This document shows, in pieces, positions 7,573 to 17,103 of a stretch of 48,223 nt of DNA. The notes under the pieces were generated by a model. It was given only the letters and a program-made list of their open reading frames with translations, did not search any database and was not told the DNA's origin. Source of the stretch: Planctomycetota bacterium (GTDB taxonomy: Bacteria; Planctomycetota; UBA1135; GCA-002686595); contig NYUD01000089.1 in the NCBI GenBank assembly GCA_002683825.1, positions 1-48,223 of the forward strand, in the 5' to 3' direction. Position 1 is the first letter of the stretch, and each line of letters begins with the position of its first letter. A program made the translations under genes and the position numbers.

Positions 7573-9522
7573 ATGACCGTCCTCCACATCACAGATCTCA
7601 AGAAAACCCTGGGCTCCCGGGAGATCCTGCGGGGCGGCGACCTGCGCGTCGACAACGGCGAGAAGGTCGGCATCGTCGGGCGCAACGGAGAGGGCAAGAC
7701 CACGCTCCTGCGCCTGATCGAGGGCGAGGAGCCCCTCGACGAGGGCACGATCCACGTCGCCAGGGGCGCACGCATGGGCTATGTCGTCCAGCGCCCTGCC
7801 TTCGATTCCGGTCTCACGGTGCGCTCCTATGTCGAAAAGGGCCTGAAGGAGGTGCACGCGCTCGAGAAGGAACTGGAGGCGGTATCACTGCGGATGGGCG
7901 AGGTCGGGGGCGACGAGCTGACGGGGGCGATGAAACACCACGGCGAGTTGACGGCGCGCATGGATTTTCTCGGCGGCTGGGAAACCGAGCGGCGCGTCGA
8001 GACCGTTCTCTCCGGTATCGGTCTCGCGGAGTCGCTGTGGGACCGCGAGGCACGAACCCTGTCCGGCGGTGAGAAATCGCGCACGGCGATGGCGCGCGAG
8101 CTGGTAGCCACCCCCGACCTCCTGTTGCTGGACGAGCCGACGAACCACCTGGACCTCGCCGGTATCGAGTGGCTCGAGGGCTGGTTGGCCGAAATGAAGA
8201 GCGCCGTACTCCTGGTCAGCCACGACCGACGCCTGCTCGATCGAGTGGTCGACGTGATCGTCGAGGTCGAGCGGGGCCTGTTGCAACGCTATCCGGGAAA
8301 CTATTCGCGCTACGTCAAGTTGAAAGAGGAACGGTTCAACGACGCGTACCGCCAGTGGGAACAGCAGCACGAGTTCATCCGCAAGGAAGAGGCGTTCATC
8401 AAGAAGCACATGGGCAGCCAGCGCACCGGCGAAGCCAAGGGAAAACGCAAGCGACTCTCCAACGTCAAACGTCTCGACCGCCCCTACAACGACGTCCACA
8501 AACCCACGATCCGCATGGCCAAGGTCGAACGCGGCGGCGAACAGGTCCTGGAGGCGGACGGTCTCGAGCTCGGCTACGACGACAACATCTTGATGCGCGA
8601 CGCCTCTTTCCGCCTGGGACGAGGCGAGCGCGTGGGCATCATCGGCCCCAATGGCTCCGGCAAGACGACGCTGCTCAAGACGATTTCCGGAATTCTCCCC
8701 CCCCGCAAGGGTGAGATTCGCCTGGGATACAGGGCCGTCTCCGCCTACTACGATCAGGAGACGTCCAATCTCGATGATGGCGCCACGCCCTACGAGGAGA
8801 TTCGTCGCGAACACCCGTTGATGGCAGACCTCGAAATCCGCTCCCACCTGGCGCGATTTCTCTTCCGCGGCAAGGACATCGATCTGTCGATCAAGAACCT
8901 CTCCGGAGGCGAACGGTCGCGGCTTTCGATCGCCAAGCTGGTCTTGACCGGCCCCTCCTGGCTGGCACTCGACGAACCGACGAACCACCTGGATCTCGCC
9001 GGGCGCACGGCCCTCGAGGAGTGGTTGTCCGAGTTTCCCGGGGCACTGGTAGTCATCACGCACGATCGCACGTTCCTCGACGACCTGGTGCATCGGATCG
9101 TGGAGGTGAAGGATGGGCAGGTGCGTGCTTTCCGTGGAAACTACACGGAATACAAGCGGACACTGGCCGAGGAGGCCGAGCATGAGGATCGTGAGAAGGC
9201 CACCGCGGAGGCCCGTGAGAAGGAGCGGCGGCGAGCGGCTGAGGAACGCGCGAGCAAGCAGAAGAGCGAGCGGGGCTCCGGCGGAAAAAGAGCAAGAGCA
9301 AAGAAAGAGAGCGGCGGAGCTCGCAAGCGCAACCCGTGGACTCTGAAGAAGCTCGAGGAAGCGATCATCGAGCTCGAAAAGGAACGCGAGACCCTTCTGG
9401 CGGCGATGGGATCCGAAGAGGCCTACAAGAAGCCGGACGGCCTGCGGGAAACCCAGTTCCGCCTGGCCGAAGTCGAACGCGATCTGGAAGACAAGAACCG
9501 CGAATGGGAGCTTTACGGATGA
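7573..9522 (+). CDS. ABC-F family ATPase (Uup-like)
   Basis: This soluble protein of 649 residues has two ABC cassettes and no membrane segment. Cassette 1 has Walker A GRNGEGKTT (residues 36-44), LSGGEKSR and LLLLDEPTNHLDL. Cassette 2 has GPNGSGKTT, LSGGERSR and LALDEPTNHLDL. Between them lies the charged interdomain linker that contacts the ribosomal P/E-tRNA region in ABC-F proteins. The C-terminus carries a Lys/Arg-rich linker and a Uup-type coiled coil (KKLEEAIIELEKERETLL...AEVERDLEDKNREWELYG). ABC-F proteins act on translating ribosomes or, for Uup, in tolerance of branched DNA intermediates; the exact role here is not known. The stop codon overlaps a following ATG (ATGA at 9519). Confidence 0.9.
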   Translation: MTVLHITDLKKTLGSREILRGGDLRVDNGEKVGIVGRNGEGKTTLLRLIEGEEPLDEGTIHVARGARMGYVVQRPAFDSGLTVRSYVEKGLKEVHALEKELEAVSLRMGEVGGDELTGAMKHHGELTARMDFLGGWETERRVETVLSGIGLAESLWDREARTLSGGEKSRTAMARELVATPDLLLLDEPTNHLDLAGIEWLEGWLAEMKSAVLLVSHDRRLLDRVVDVIVEVERGLLQRYPGNYSRYVKLKEERFNDAYRQWEQQHEFIRKEEAFIKKHMGSQRTGEAKGKRKRLSNVKRLDRPYNDVHKPTIRMAKVERGGEQVLEADGLELGYDDNILMRDASFRLGRGERVGIIGPNGSGKTTLLKTISGILPPRKGEIRLGYRAVSAYYDQETSNLDDGATPYEEIRREHPLMADLEIRSHLARFLFRGKDIDLSIKNLSGGERSRLSIAKLVLTGPSWLALDEPTNHLDLAGRTALEEWLSEFPGALVVITHDRTFLDDLVHRIVEVKDGQVRAFRGNYTEYKRTLAEEAEHEDREKATAEAREKERRRAAEERASKQKSERGSGGKRARAKKESGGARKRNPWTLKKLEEAIIELEKERETLLAAMGSEEAYKKPDGLRETQFRLAEVERDLEDKNREWELYG

Positions 9523-9665
9523 ACCCCCTGCTCTTCCTGATTCCACGCCCGCTGCTGGATTTTGCCTACGTTTTGGTTGCGAGATCGCGCAAGCTTCTGA
9601 TCGCCAGACCGGAGGGGCTGTGCCCGCAGGTTCCGCCCCACCCGGGATCGCGGCTTCTCCCCTGA
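9519..9665 (+). pseudogene. C-terminal remnant of a DCC-family (DUF393) thiol-disulfide oxidoreductase
   Basis: The frame starting at the ATG that overlaps the ABC-F stop codon encodes 48 residues. Its sequence, FLIPRPLLDFAYVLVARSRK followed by a conserved C-P-x-x-P-P-x-P-x-SRLL ending, matches the C-terminal third of DCC-family proteins (IPRxLRDxxYxxxAxNRY...C..P). The N-terminal half, including the D-x-x-C-x-x-C site that names the family, is absent, and the upstream sequence is the intact ABC-F C-terminus. It is therefore most simply a deletion remnant. A retained small peptide translated by ATGA coupling cannot be excluded. Confidence 0.5.
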
Positions 9666-11575
9666 GACGAGTTTTGGATGTGAGTCCGAACAGACCGGAA
9701 CGAAGCGCAAGGGTCCTTGGCCTGGTCCTTTGCATCGCAACGCTATACCTCGCCGTTGCGCTGTGGTTGCTACCCGACTACGGAGCGACCTGGGATACCA
9801 CCGTCGGAGAGCTTCCCTTTGGCGACCGTCTGGTGGAGTACTTCCAAACCGGGGACGAACGCTTTCTGGACCTGATGGAGCGCGAGCCGCCGCCGCGCGT
9901 GCGCGAACCCCACCCGGATTACGACATACGTCGTACCGAGTGGTATGTCGTTCACCCCTTCGCTGCGATTCTCTCGGGAATCTCCTGCCGGCTATTGTGG
10001 ACCGAACTGGGTTGGCTCGATGCTCAATCGGCCCACCATCTTCCGACGCTTTTCTTTTCGATCCTGTTGGTTGTCGGGCTGGGCTCCTTCGCTGCAAAGC
10101 GCTTCGGATGGCTCCCCGGCCTGGCGAGTGCGGCCTTCCTCCTTTTCTGCCCGCGCTTCTTCGCCCATTCCTTCAACAACTTGAAGGACGTGCCGGAATG
10201 CGCGCTCTACACGGGCGCCACGCTGGCGGGTTTCCTGGCATTGAGCGGGGAAAAGCGGCGCTGGTGGGTGATCGCCGGAGTGCTGACCGGACTGGCGCTG
10301 GCGCAGAAAGCCAACGCACTCTTCATACCGATCCAGCTAGGCGTCTTCTACGCCGCGAGCCGGTGGGTGACGCGACGTGAAGCCGAGCCGAGCGTACGAT
10401 TCCAGTTTGCGGGCGCCGGGTGGTTCGCTCTGGCCTTGCTCCTCGCCTACTACGCGGTCTCCCCCAACTACTGGCGCGGCCCCATCGAGGGCCCCAGCCT
10501 GCGCATCGGACACATGCTGCGAGCGGGCAACGCGCTGTTTTCACCGGCGGGAGAACAGGGCGTGGCGATGCGCGGCGTTTCACTGGAAGCGTTGAAGATG
10601 GTGTTTCTCACCACGCCGCCCTTGGTCCTCGGCCTGGGTCTTTTCGGCCTGGTGCACAAGGGCCTGGGACGACGCGAGCGCGTGTTCCTCGTCGTCGGCC
10701 TCGCAATTCCCATCGGTCGCAACCTGCTCCCGGGAATGGCGAACTACGACGGCGTGCGCCATTTCCTCGAATTCCTGCCCATCCTCGCGCTCTCGGCCGG
10801 GTTGGGACTCGACGCTCTCGTACGGAGTGTGCGCAGCCGATTCCCCGGAATCAGCGAGCCGGTGCTTTCAGGCGTTTTCCTGATCGCCGCCCTGACGCCG
10901 AGCCTCGTCCAGGTCATACGCACACATCCGTTCGGAATCGCCTACTACAACGCACTGGCAGGCGGTCTACCGGGAGCTCAGCGCAGCGGGCTACGCGAGT
11001 CCACCGACTACTGGGGCTCCAGCTACAGGCAAGGCATCGCCTGGCTGAACGAGAACGCCACTCCGAACTCGCGCGTATATGTCCCCATCGCCGAACACGT
11101 AGCCCGGAGCGCGCGCAAGACCCTGCGCAACGGCCTTCGCTTTTGGAACCCCGAAACCGATCGAGAGGGCGAGACCTCGACCACGTACATCATGTACATC
11201 ACTCGCAGGACGTTCTATGGAGCGTTCCTGCGCGAACTCGAAGCGCGGATGACGCCGACACACGAGCTCGTCGTGCAAGGTGGAGTGATCCTGCGTATCT
11301 TCCGCGTCGAACCCGGGGAACAAGCGAACGCACTCTGGAACATCTCAAGAAAAGAAGAGCAACGGCGAAAGTCACGCAACCGCTTGTGGGCCTGGCTCAA
11401 GCAGGATCGGGAGCGCTTGCTCGGCCTGAATGAGGTCCTCCGACGCGTCCAAGGACAGGGATTCGAGATCGGGCTGGCTGAATTGCAGGCCTTCTTTCCC
11501 GAGGAGTTGTCCGAAGACATTAGACCGGCGGCCGAATTCCTCATGCGGGGCGAGCTCACGGAAGAGAAGCCGTGA
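9620..11575 (+). CDS. Polytopic GT-C (GT39/ArnT-like) glycosyltransferase-like membrane protein
   Basis: From GTG 9620 the product is 651 residues. A second GTG at 9680 (631 aa) avoids overlap with the DCC remnant and gives the more usual N-terminus MSPNRPERSARVLGLVL, so 9680 may be the true start. About ten hydrophobic segments follow. The first periplasmic loop has YGATWDTTVGE, where an Asp is expected in GT-C enzymes. The region HPFGIAYYNALAGGLPGAQR...STDYWGSSYRQGIAWLNENA is a signature seen in many bacterial GT39-like proteins of unassigned substrate. The last 100 residues are soluble and charged. It probably transfers a sugar from a polyprenyl carrier in the periplasm. Its stop overlaps the next gene by four bases (GTGA). 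Confidence 0.7.
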   Translation: MPAGSAPPGIAASPLRRVLDVSPNRPERSARVLGLVLCIATLYLAVALWLLPDYGATWDTTVGELPFGDRLVEYFQTGDERFLDLMEREPPPRVREPHPDYDIRRTEWYVVHPFAAILSGISCRLLWTELGWLDAQSAHHLPTLFFSILLVVGLGSFAAKRFGWLPGLASAAFLLFCPRFFAHSFNNLKDVPECALYTGATLAGFLALSGEKRRWWVIAGVLTGLALAQKANALFIPIQLGVFYAASRWVTRREAEPSVRFQFAGAGWFALALLLAYYAVSPNYWRGPIEGPSLRIGHMLRAGNALFSPAGEQGVAMRGVSLEALKMVFLTTPPLVLGLGLFGLVHKGLGRRERVFLVVGLAIPIGRNLLPGMANYDGVRHFLEFLPILALSAGLGLDALVRSVRSRFPGISEPVLSGVFLIAALTPSLVQVIRTHPFGIAYYNALAGGLPGAQRSGLRESTDYWGSSYRQGIAWLNENATPNSRVYVPIAEHVARSARKTLRNGLRFWNPETDREGETSTTYIMYITRRTFYGAFLRELEARMTPTHELVVQGGVILRIFRVEPGEQANALWNISRKEEQRRKSRNRLWAWLKQDRERLLGLNEVLRRVQGQGFEIGLAELQAFFPEELSEDIRPAAEFLMRGELTEEKP

Positions 11576-12966
11576 AGTGCCGCCTTGGAATCTTGGCGCT
11601 CTTCCTCTGCGGCTGTTCGGGCGACGCGAATCCGGGACGTCCCAACATCATCCTGATCTCGGTCGACACCCTGCGAGCCGACCACCTGGGTTGCTATGAC
11701 TATGGACGCGACACCTCCCCGTTTCTCGATTCGCTCGCCGCCGATGGCGTCGTCTTCGAAAACGCCTTCGCCCAGTCCTCGTGGACGCTGGCCTCGCACA
11801 TGAGCCTCTTCACGGCTCGTTATCCCCACAACCACGGAGTCGAAACCCCCTCCCGCTCCCTGTCCGCAAACGTCCCGACCCTGACCGAAATCCTGAAAAC
11901 CCACGGCTATCACACCTTCGGCTTCGTGACCTGGGCCTTCCTGGAATCGGCCTACGGCTTCGGACGGGGATTCGATCTGTACCGACAATTCGTCCCCGCA
12001 CCTGACAAGCGCGACGTAGAGCATGCCGAACACGTCACGCGCGCGGACCAGGCCGTCGATGCCATCCTCGAGGGGTTGGGCGACGGGGTCCGGTCCCCTT
12101 TCTTTCTATTCGCCCACCTCTTCGACCCCCATCTCGACTACGCCCCGCCGGCCGAGCACGTGCGGCGCTTCGATCCGCAGGCGAGTGAAGACCTCACCCT
12201 GGGCATGCACACGACGCTGCAACCCTACATCTTGCCTATCCACGAAGAACCGGAGCGAATACCTCCGGCGATGCTGCAACGGGTGACGGCTCTCTACGAC
12301 GGCGAGATTCACTTCACCGACACCCAGCTCGCGCGGTTGTTTGAAGCGCTGCGGAAGCGGGACATGCTCGAAGACACGCTGATCGTCGTCACCAGCGACC
12401 ACGGCGAAGAGCTGGACGACCACGGCTCGATGGAGGGGCACGGCTGGACGCTGTACGACGAGATCCTGCACGTTCCGCTGATCGTGAAGTTTCCCGACAA
12501 CTCCCACGCGGGTACGCGCATCCAAACGATCGTCGAAGGGATCGACATCGCCCCCACGATCCTCGAGTTCGCAGGCATCGAAGCGCCGGGGTCTTTCGAC
12601 GGCAAGAGCCTGCTTGCTTTCCTCGATCCGACGGCGGCGCCGAGCGAGGGCCGCACCTTCAGCTCGAGCGAGCGTTTCCTGTCCCGTTGGTCGGTTCGCA
12701 CCGAGCGCTACAAGCTGATTCGATCGCAACGCAAGACGCCCCGCCTGCCCTACGAACCACCGCCCTTTGAGTTTTTTGATCTGGCCGTGGACCCCGGTGA
12801 GAACCTCAACCTCTACGGCACCCGAAATCCACAAATACGGGTCCTGCAGGCCTACCTCGACGCATGGATCAGCACGCGCAGGCAGGACGTTGCGACGGAG
12901 AAGATGGAGCTGGACGAGGCCCAGCGCAACCGGCTTCGCGCACTGGGCTATTCAGACGAGGATTAG
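11572..12966 (+). CDS. Sulfatase/alkaline-phosphatase superfamily lipoprotein lacking the FGly motif
   Basis: This is a 464-residue lipoprotein (lipobox LCGC, lipid Cys15) starting with GTG that overlaps the previous stop. The metal-binding strand NIILISVDTLRADHLG and later TSDHGEELDDHG show the sulfatase fold of the alkaline-phosphatase superfamily. Where true sulfatases have C/S-x-P-x-R, this protein has SSWTLASHMSLFTARYPHNHG. There is no modifiable Cys or Ser in the right context, and Thr72 lies at the nucleophile position. Related proteins act as phosphoesterases or have unknown substrates. The C-terminal domain (RTERYKLI...FFDLAVDPGENLNL) is of the sulfatase type. Close packing with a glycosyltransferase, cytochrome and second sulfatase suggests polysaccharide processing on the cell surface. 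Confidence 0.8.
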   Translation: MKCRLGILALFLCGCSGDANPGRPNIILISVDTLRADHLGCYDYGRDTSPFLDSLAADGVVFENAFAQSSWTLASHMSLFTARYPHNHGVETPSRSLSANVPTLTEILKTHGYHTFGFVTWAFLESAYGFGRGFDLYRQFVPAPDKRDVEHAEHVTRADQAVDAILEGLGDGVRSPFFLFAHLFDPHLDYAPPAEHVRRFDPQASEDLTLGMHTTLQPYILPIHEEPERIPPAMLQRVTALYDGEIHFTDTQLARLFEALRKRDMLEDTLIVVTSDHGEELDDHGSMEGHGWTLYDEILHVPLIVKFPDNSHAGTRIQTIVEGIDIAPTILEFAGIEAPGSFDGKSLLAFLDPTAAPSEGRTFSSSERFLSRWSVRTERYKLIRSQRKTPRLPYEPPPFEFFDLAVDPGENLNLYGTRNPQIRVLQAYLDAWISTRRQDVATEKMELDEAQRNRLRALGYSDED

Positions 12967-12989
12967 ATACACTGCGGCCCTAAAGCCGC

Positions 12990-15602
12990 ATGGATTGGAT
13001 TCTTCTCGCTGCACTGGCCCCCATCGCTGCGCCCCTCGGTTTCTCCTCATCTCCCCATCGCCAGGAAGAGGGTAGCGCTGAACTGCCAGGCTGGGCTCTG
13101 CTGGAGGTCTACTCGTGCACGGCCTGTCACGCCTCACCGATCGAGGACGGGCTCGGCGTGCGAACCCACGCACCGGCGCTGGACCAGGGTTGGTACCAGG
13201 CGGACTACATCGCCCGCTTTCTCGACCGACCGCTCGAGCACGAGCCGGGAACGAAGATGCCCGACCTCCTGGACCGGCTGGATCCCTCCGAGAAGAAGGT
13301 CGCCATCGAGGCGTTGATGGCCTACTTCGCAGCGACCGCCGTCGAGGGCGGCGCGATCGGTCTGGACCTGACCGAACTCGAGACAGGCAGACAGCTGTAT
13401 CACTCGATCGGGTGCGTCGCCTGTCACCCACCGTACGAGGATTCCTCGAACCTGGAACAAAAGCTGTGGGACTTCGAAGAACTCTTCGATGAGGAGGTCT
13501 CCGCAGGGGTTCCGGCCACGCCCTTCCCCGACGTGTGCGACAAGTACATCCCGAAGGGGCTGGGCCGCTTTCTCGCGTCGCCCTCGGGCCATGCCCCCGA
13601 GCTCCCGCTGGAAGACGGCGAGGAACGACTCCTTTCCAACTACATCTGGTTCGAAGAACAGGGCCTCGAAGGAATCGAAAGCCGCACGGGAGCCGGACTC
13701 TTGTACGAGTATTTCGAAGGCCGCTTCGAGGCCTATCTCCCCTACCGTGAGGGCAACGTCGTCGTGCGCACGGGAATCGCACCGACGCCCACGTTGATCG
13801 GGGCGCGCGAGGACGACTTCGCCTTCCGCTATCGCGGCTTCATCGACATTCCGCGCGACGGTTGGTTCACCTTCTACACGGTCTCGGACGACGGCTCGCT
13901 CCTCTGGATCGACGGGGAACTCGTGGTCGACAACGGCGGGGTGCATGCAGCGGTGGAAAAGGCCGAACGCGTGCGCCTGGAGGCCGGCAAGCACGCCATC
14001 CAGATCGGTTTCTTCGAGCACGGGGGCGGCGCCGAACTGAGCGTGGAGTGGGAGGGGCCCGGAATCGAACGACAGGAACTGCCCGCCGAAAGGCTCACAC
14101 ACCGGGTGATCTCGGCGGCCTTCGAGAAGGGATCGGCCCGGGAACATCCAGAGGTTGACGAGCGCATCCTTTTGAAGCTGGGCTGCCTCGCATGCCACAC
14201 CCCCGACCTTTCACCGGCGGCCGGGCCCTTGGCCCGATTGCGGCCCCGCGCCAGGGCCGGGTGCCTGGCTGCATCGCCGAAAGCGAACCTGCCGCGCTAC
14301 TCCCTGAACGACGACGAGCGGGCTTCCATCCTGGCTGCCATCGAAGTGTCGAACTTCGACCCCGAGCCCGCTCAGCACCTCGCGGTTCTCCTCCAGCAGA
14401 AGGCCTGCCACGCCTGCCATCAGCGCGAAGGAACAGGCGGCCCCGACCGCGAGCGGATGACCTACTTCCAGGTCGATTCCATGGCCGAGCTCGGGGATGA
14501 GGGGCGCATCCCTCCGCCTCTCGACGGCGCCGGGGCCAAGCTCCATGCCGGCTGGATGGAGGAAGTCATCCGCGACGGGGCGCGTTCGCGACCCTACATG
14601 CACACGCGCATGCCGAGTTTCCCGGAGGACGCGGCGGCGTTGACCGAACTTTTTCAAGAGCTCGACCACTCACCCGGCGATCTCGTGGCGCCCGAATTTT
14701 CCGTGCAAGCGGTCGAGGCCGGACGCGACCTGGTGGGCATCCATGGACTGGGCTGCATCCAGTGCCACGATCTGGCCGGCTACCCCTCCCTGGGTGTGCC
14801 CGCGGTCGACCTGGCCAAGGTCCATGAACGGATCAAACCGGCCTGGTTCAAGAAGCTCCTCCTGGATCCGATCGCGATCAACATGAACACGCGCATGCCC
14901 ACCTTCTGGACGGATGGCAGGAGCCCGGTGGAGGAACACTACGACGGTGATCCAGCCCGGCAGATCGACGCGCTCTGGTCCTACCTGACACTCGGAAATT
15001 CGATGCCCCTGCCCGAGGGGCTCGTCGCACAGGAAAGCGGCTACGAACTGGGCGCCGCGCAACGCCCGACGCTGGTCAGCGTCTTCGGCAAGGGGTTGAG
15101 TCCGCGGACGCTCTTTGTCGGCTATCCCGAGCGCATCCACATCGCCTTCGACCTGGAAAACTCCCGCCTGGCGCTGGCCTGGCGCGGGCGCTTCTTCAAC
15201 GCCCGCGGCACCTGGCACGGACGCGCCGGTGAGCTGGAGGAGCCCTCTGGCGAGGACATCCTGGCCTTCCCGCCCGGCCCCCCGTTCGCCTTGCTCGAGG
15301 AGGCCGGCGCCGTCTGGCCGGAGGCCACCGGCAGCGAGGGCGGCTACCGGGTCGTGGGCCGGCGCTTCGATGCGGAACGACGCCCGATATTCCGCTATGC
15401 GCTGGGAGCGATCGAGATCGAGGAGCGCCCCATTCCGCGGATCGGGCCCGACGGCGGGACGCTGACTCGTGAATTTCGGCTCACCTCACCACGCCCCGTC
15501 GAAGATCTGTTCTTCCGCGACATGGAAGAGCGCATTCCCGTGGCGTTCGCCCGGGAGGACGAAGGCTATCGAGCGCAGCTCGAGGTGGAGGTTGTCTGGT
15601 GA
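12990..15602 (+). CDS. Secreted pentahaem c-type cytochrome with internal PA14 domain
   Basis: The 870-residue protein begins with a signal sequence (MDWILLAALAPIAAPLG). It has five CxxCH haem-binding motifs at about residues 43, 142, 399, 473 and 589 (CTACH, CVACH, CLACH, CHACH, CIQCH). Between the second and third lies a PA14 domain (about 228-368; LLYEYFEGRF, DDGSLLWIDGELVVDNGG, GKHAIQIGFFEHGGGAELSVEWEGP), a carbohydrate-binding fold. Distal methionines that could be axial ligands occur in RMPSF and RMPTF. A beta-rich C-terminal region follows. It is probably a periplasmic electron-transfer protein docked to polysaccharide or to the partner propeller encoded next, which overlaps it by four bases. 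TACACT at 12968 is a possible -10 box. Confidence 0.85.
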   Translation: MDWILLAALAPIAAPLGFSSSPHRQEEGSAELPGWALLEVYSCTACHASPIEDGLGVRTHAPALDQGWYQADYIARFLDRPLEHEPGTKMPDLLDRLDPSEKKVAIEALMAYFAATAVEGGAIGLDLTELETGRQLYHSIGCVACHPPYEDSSNLEQKLWDFEELFDEEVSAGVPATPFPDVCDKYIPKGLGRFLASPSGHAPELPLEDGEERLLSNYIWFEEQGLEGIESRTGAGLLYEYFEGRFEAYLPYREGNVVVRTGIAPTPTLIGAREDDFAFRYRGFIDIPRDGWFTFYTVSDDGSLLWIDGELVVDNGGVHAAVEKAERVRLEAGKHAIQIGFFEHGGGAELSVEWEGPGIERQELPAERLTHRVISAAFEKGSAREHPEVDERILLKLGCLACHTPDLSPAAGPLARLRPRARAGCLAASPKANLPRYSLNDDERASILAAIEVSNFDPEPAQHLAVLLQQKACHACHQREGTGGPDRERMTYFQVDSMAELGDEGRIPPPLDGAGAKLHAGWMEEVIRDGARSRPYMHTRMPSFPEDAAALTELFQELDHSPGDLVAPEFSVQAVEAGRDLVGIHGLGCIQCHDLAGYPSLGVPAVDLAKVHERIKPAWFKKLLLDPIAINMNTRMPTFWTDGRSPVEEHYDGDPARQIDALWSYLTLGNSMPLPEGLVAQESGYELGAAQRPTLVSVFGKGLSPRTLFVGYPERIHIAFDLENSRLALAWRGRFFNARGTWHGRAGELEEPSGEDILAFPPGPPFALLEEAGAVWPEATGSEGGYRVVGRRFDAERRPIFRYALGAIEIEERPIPRIGPDGGTLTREFRLTSPRPVEDLFFRDMEERIPVAFAREDEGYRAQLEVEVVW

Positions 15603-17080
15603 TCGCGCTCTTGCTTTCCCTCTCGTCGATCGCCTTCTGTGACGACGGCGCCTCCGAAGAAGACTACTACGAGGTCATCTCGTTGCCGGCGCCCGAGGGA
15701 TGCGTGCTCGAGGTCGGCGGGATTGCGCTCCTGCCCGATGGACGCCCGATCGTCTGTACGCGGCGCGGTGAGATGTACGTCGTCGACCACGCCTACGGCG
15801 ACGGGTCCGACGCAAAATATACGCTGTGGGCCGAGGGCCTGCAGGAACCCCTGGGGCTCCTGGTCCACGACGGCTGGATCTACACGGCCCAGCGGGGTGA
15901 GGTCTCACGGATGCGCGACGTCGACGGCGACGATCGCATGGATGAACTCGAGACCGTCTGCGACGGTTGGCACATCAGCGGCAACTACCACGAGTACAAC
16001 TTCGGACCGCGCATCGGTCCGGACGGTCGTCTGTGGATCACACTCAACAAACCCTTCGGCAACGAGCCCTTCGGTCGCGTGGACTGGCGCGGATTCGCCC
16101 TCTCGATCGGGTTCGACGGTTCCTGGAAGCCCATGGCCTGCGGCCTGCGCTCGCCCGCCGGGATTCAAAACAGCCCGGCCGGCCAGATCTTCTATACCGA
16201 CAACCAGGGCGAGTGGTGCGGGGCCAGCAAACTCTCCCACGTCGAGCCCGGGGACTTCCACGGACATCCCTGGGGCACGTTCTCCTGCAAGCTCGACGAG
16301 TGGACCTTCCCCGCGCCGGCGGAACCACCCGATGGCCGTCTGATGCCGCTGATGCCGACCGAGCTCCCGAGTTTCAAACTTCCCGCCGTCTGGTTCCCCT
16401 ACGACAAGATGGGCAAGTCCCCCTCGGGCTTCGTCTGGGACGAAACGCAGGGGGAGTTCGGACCGTTTGCGGGACAGCTCTTCGTGGGCGATCAACACCA
16501 CGCCTGGGTCATGCGCGTTTCCCTGGAAGAGGTTCGCGGACACTGGCAGGGCGCGTGCTACCCCTTCCGCGGACGTTTGGCCAGCGGCGTCATTCGCGTC
16601 GCCTGGGGTGCGGACAATTCGCTCCTGGTCGGCATGTCGGACCGAGGCTGGGCCTCCAAGGGTCGCTCGCCCCAGGGATTGCAGCGCATCCGCTGGCGCG
16701 AACGCATGCCCTTCGAGATCCGCACGATGAGCGCAACCCCCGACGGCTTCCTGCTGGAGTTCACCCAACCCCCCGACCGCGCGACGCTCACGACCGAGGC
16801 GTTCCGCATGGAGAGCTACACCTACGAACTGCACGCAGCCTACGGAAGTGCGGAGATGGACAGGGCCGACGTCGAGGTGAAGTCGATCGAATTCCCGAGC
16901 GCATCGTCGTGCCGGATCCAGGTGCTCGCACTGCGTGCGGGCTACGTGCACGAGCTGCACCTCAGCGGGGTGCTGGCCCTCGGCGGCGCCCAGCTCCTGC
17001 ACCCGGAGGCGTACTACACGTTGATCGAGATTCCCGAGGAGGGGAGTCTCGCCCGGGAACCCGAGGGCGCGGGGTTCTGA
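15599..17080 (+). CDS. Secreted beta-propeller protein (NHL/PQQ-dehydrogenase-like), cytochrome partner
   Basis: The 493-residue product starts at GTG 15599, overlapping the cytochrome stop (GTGA), and has a signal peptide (MIALLLSLSSIAFC). The rest is a six-bladed propeller of the glucose/sorbosone dehydrogenase and NHL type. Recognisable blade elements are GGIALLPDGRPIVCTRRGEMYVV, LGLLVHDGWIYTAQRGEVSRM, GPRIGPDGRLWITL and SGVIRVAWGADNSLLVG. In Planctomycetota such propellers are often fused to or paired with c-type cytochromes, where they are thought to oxidise sugars. The translational coupling supports a complex with the PA14 cytochrome. The catalytic activity and cofactor are not shown by the sequence. 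An Ig-like C-terminal domain (about 375-475) follows. Confidence 0.75.
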   Translation: MIALLLSLSSIAFCDDGASEEDYYEVISLPAPEGCVLEVGGIALLPDGRPIVCTRRGEMYVVDHAYGDGSDAKYTLWAEGLQEPLGLLVHDGWIYTAQRGEVSRMRDVDGDDRMDELETVCDGWHISGNYHEYNFGPRIGPDGRLWITLNKPFGNEPFGRVDWRGFALSIGFDGSWKPMACGLRSPAGIQNSPAGQIFYTDNQGEWCGASKLSHVEPGDFHGHPWGTFSCKLDEWTFPAPAEPPDGRLMPLMPTELPSFKLPAVWFPYDKMGKSPSGFVWDETQGEFGPFAGQLFVGDQHHAWVMRVSLEEVRGHWQGACYPFRGRLASGVIRVAWGADNSLLVGMSDRGWASKGRSPQGLQRIRWRERMPFEIRTMSATPDGFLLEFTQPPDRATLTTEAFRMESYTYELHAAYGSAEMDRADVEVKSIEFPSASSCRIQVLALRAGYVHELHLSGVLALGGAQLLHPEAYYTLIEIPEEGSLAREPEGAGF

Positions 17081-17103
17081 AGCAGGCCCCGGACATCCCC
17101 GTG

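Noticed and set aside
7885..9735. 616-residue open frame on the minus strand across the ABC-F gene
   Set aside because: It lies wholly opposite a well-supported gene, has no recognisable domain, and long antisense frames are expected at this GC content.
15967..17103. Upstream extension of the second sulfatase
   Set aside because: It runs through the propeller gene in another frame; the lipoprotein signal at 17104 marks the true start.
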